A stretch of DNA of 64,000 nucleotides, from the NCBI GenBank assembly GCA_949592205.1, contig CATIUR010000002.1, positions 2,547,001 through 2,611,000 of the forward strand. Direction: 5' to 3'. Origin of the DNA: Helichrysum umbraculigerum. Taxonomy: Eukaryota; Streptophyta; Magnoliopsida; Asterales; Asteraceae. Below are positions 63,211 to 64,000 of the stretch, one piece after another; position 1 is the stretch's first letter, and each line of letters begins with the position of its first letter. A program made the translations under genes and the position numbers. The notes under the pieces are model-generated. The model was not told the origin of the DNA and ran no database searches. It worked only from the letters and a program-made list of their open reading frames with translations.

Positions 63211-63645
63211 TAAGGTTATAGTGAACTAGGTTGCATTTAGTGGGCCTAGACTATGACCGTTAGGCAGTATTCCTTATTAGTTATGACTAGTTCAGGGATT
63301 ACATCATACGACTTTAATTTAACATAGCCTGATCAACTATGTACAATTAGAGAAAGATGATGTGAAATCTGAAAGAGTTATGTTGAACAGGAATGCATTA
63401 GTTGACTCTGACCTCGAGAGAAACGGGACTCAAAACACGTCTGTGCTAGACACTCAATAGGTTATTATGTGATATACATATATATACCTAAATAGACCTC
63501 ATTACAACTTTAGGCTATATTATACTATATGAATATAGGCCTCTTTCTCTCTAACGTTTTGTCTTGGGATGACAAACACACCACTAGTTCATCACACTCT
63601 GACTAGTATCTTATTTCTTTTCCTTGTTCTTTCTTACTCAGCATT

Positions 63646-64000
63646 ATGCCTCCTCGTCGTCAAATTACCCTTAGCGAAGCTGAGATCGCGGGAATCATTG
63701 CCCGCAGTGTGACCGAAGCCTTGGCTACCCGAACACCACCCGGTAGCGAGGACACAGCAACCAATACTCCACCACCCAAACCCTGCTCCTATAAGGACTT
63801 TCTTAGCTGTAAACCGCTATATTTCAAGGGCACGGAAGGTGCCATTGGCTTGATCCGTTGGATTGAGCGTACGGAATCTGTTTTCAGCCTCTGCGACTGC
63901 ACTGAGAACAACAAGGTCAAATTCGCTGCTTACACCTTTCAGGAAGGTGCACTCACGTGGTGGAAAACCCACGCAAACTCTGTAGGCCTTGAGGTCGCAA
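63646..64000 (+). CDS. Retrotransposon gag (N-terminal part, runs off the window)
   Basis: Open from ATG at 63646 to the window edge (118 codons). It starts MPPRRQITLSEAEIAGIIAR, followed by a proline/threonine-rich linker. From residue 47 comes the conserved gag core: CSYKDFLSCKPLYFKGTEGA, then RWIERTESVF, then VKFAAYTF and ALTWW. This matches the capsid-like gag domain of plant Ty3/gypsy elements. The start is 436 bp after the PBS, and no upstream in-frame ATG is preferred. The frame has no defect in the visible part, so the element may be young. Confidence 0.85.
   Translation, partial: MPPRRQITLSEAEIAGIIARSVTEALATRTPPGSEDTATNTPPPKPCSYKDFLSCKPLYFKGTEGAIGLIRWIERTESVFSLCDCTENNKVKFAAYTFQEGALTWWKTHANSVGLEVA

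Larger units (their letters stand above)
60801..64000 (+). mobile_element. Ty3/gypsy retrotransposon, 5' part (continues beyond window)
   Basis: The 5' LTR starts exactly where similarity to copy 1 (18386) stops. It is followed by a tRNA-Met-type PBS and the start of a gag frame. The right end and target duplication are outside the window. The lineage looks like a tRNA-Met-primed Del/Tekay-type element, judged from PBS and gag only. Confidence 0.88.

Overview
This is plant nuclear DNA: AT-rich, with plant-type splice signals, plant F-box genes, Helitrons and plant Ty3/gypsy retrotransposons (Athila-type and tRNA-Met-primed families). A eudicot is likely. The style of the LTRs and gag suggests Asteraceae to me, but nothing here proves it.

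The backbone is a young tandem segmental duplication. Copy 1 runs from about 2735 to a (TA)n tract at 22470. Copy 2 starts at about 23919 and can be followed to 60800, where another retrotransposon interrupts it. Both copies carry, in the same order: an F-box/DUF295 gene (minus strand), a Helitron with an internal 665-bp tandem duplication, a TIR element of about 2 kb holding a 5'-truncated LINE and a minisatellite, a long AT-rich tract with a small Helitron, and a spliced-looking fragment I do not recognise. Copy 1 continues into an F-box pseudogene cut off at the (TA)n junction. A (TA)n-flanked Micron-like element sits between the copies.

Copy-specific insertions account for most of the size difference. 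Copy 1 has one solo LTR (8152-11060). Copy 2 has a solo LTR inside the Helitron (28667-30970), a 13.9-kb Athila-like element (31622-45493), a 7.9-kb non-autonomous LTR element (51578-59460) and the 5' part of a further Ty3/gypsy element (60801 to the window end). All complete insertions have 5-bp target duplications. By-eye divergence between LTR pairs, and between the two F-box genes, is about 0.3-0.4%, so the duplication and the insertions look of similar, recent age.

The only host-type coding genes I would call are the two F-box/DUF295 copies. Everything else is transposon coding, broken fragments or non-coding DNA. The points most worth checking are: (a) two different retrotransposon families inserted 2 bp apart at the same site of the two paralogous copies; (b) a shared donor/acceptor (intron-like) layout in four different LTR types; (c) arrays of CpG-containing short palindromes in several LTR families; (d) hairpin-preserving paired changes in a 33-bp repeat.
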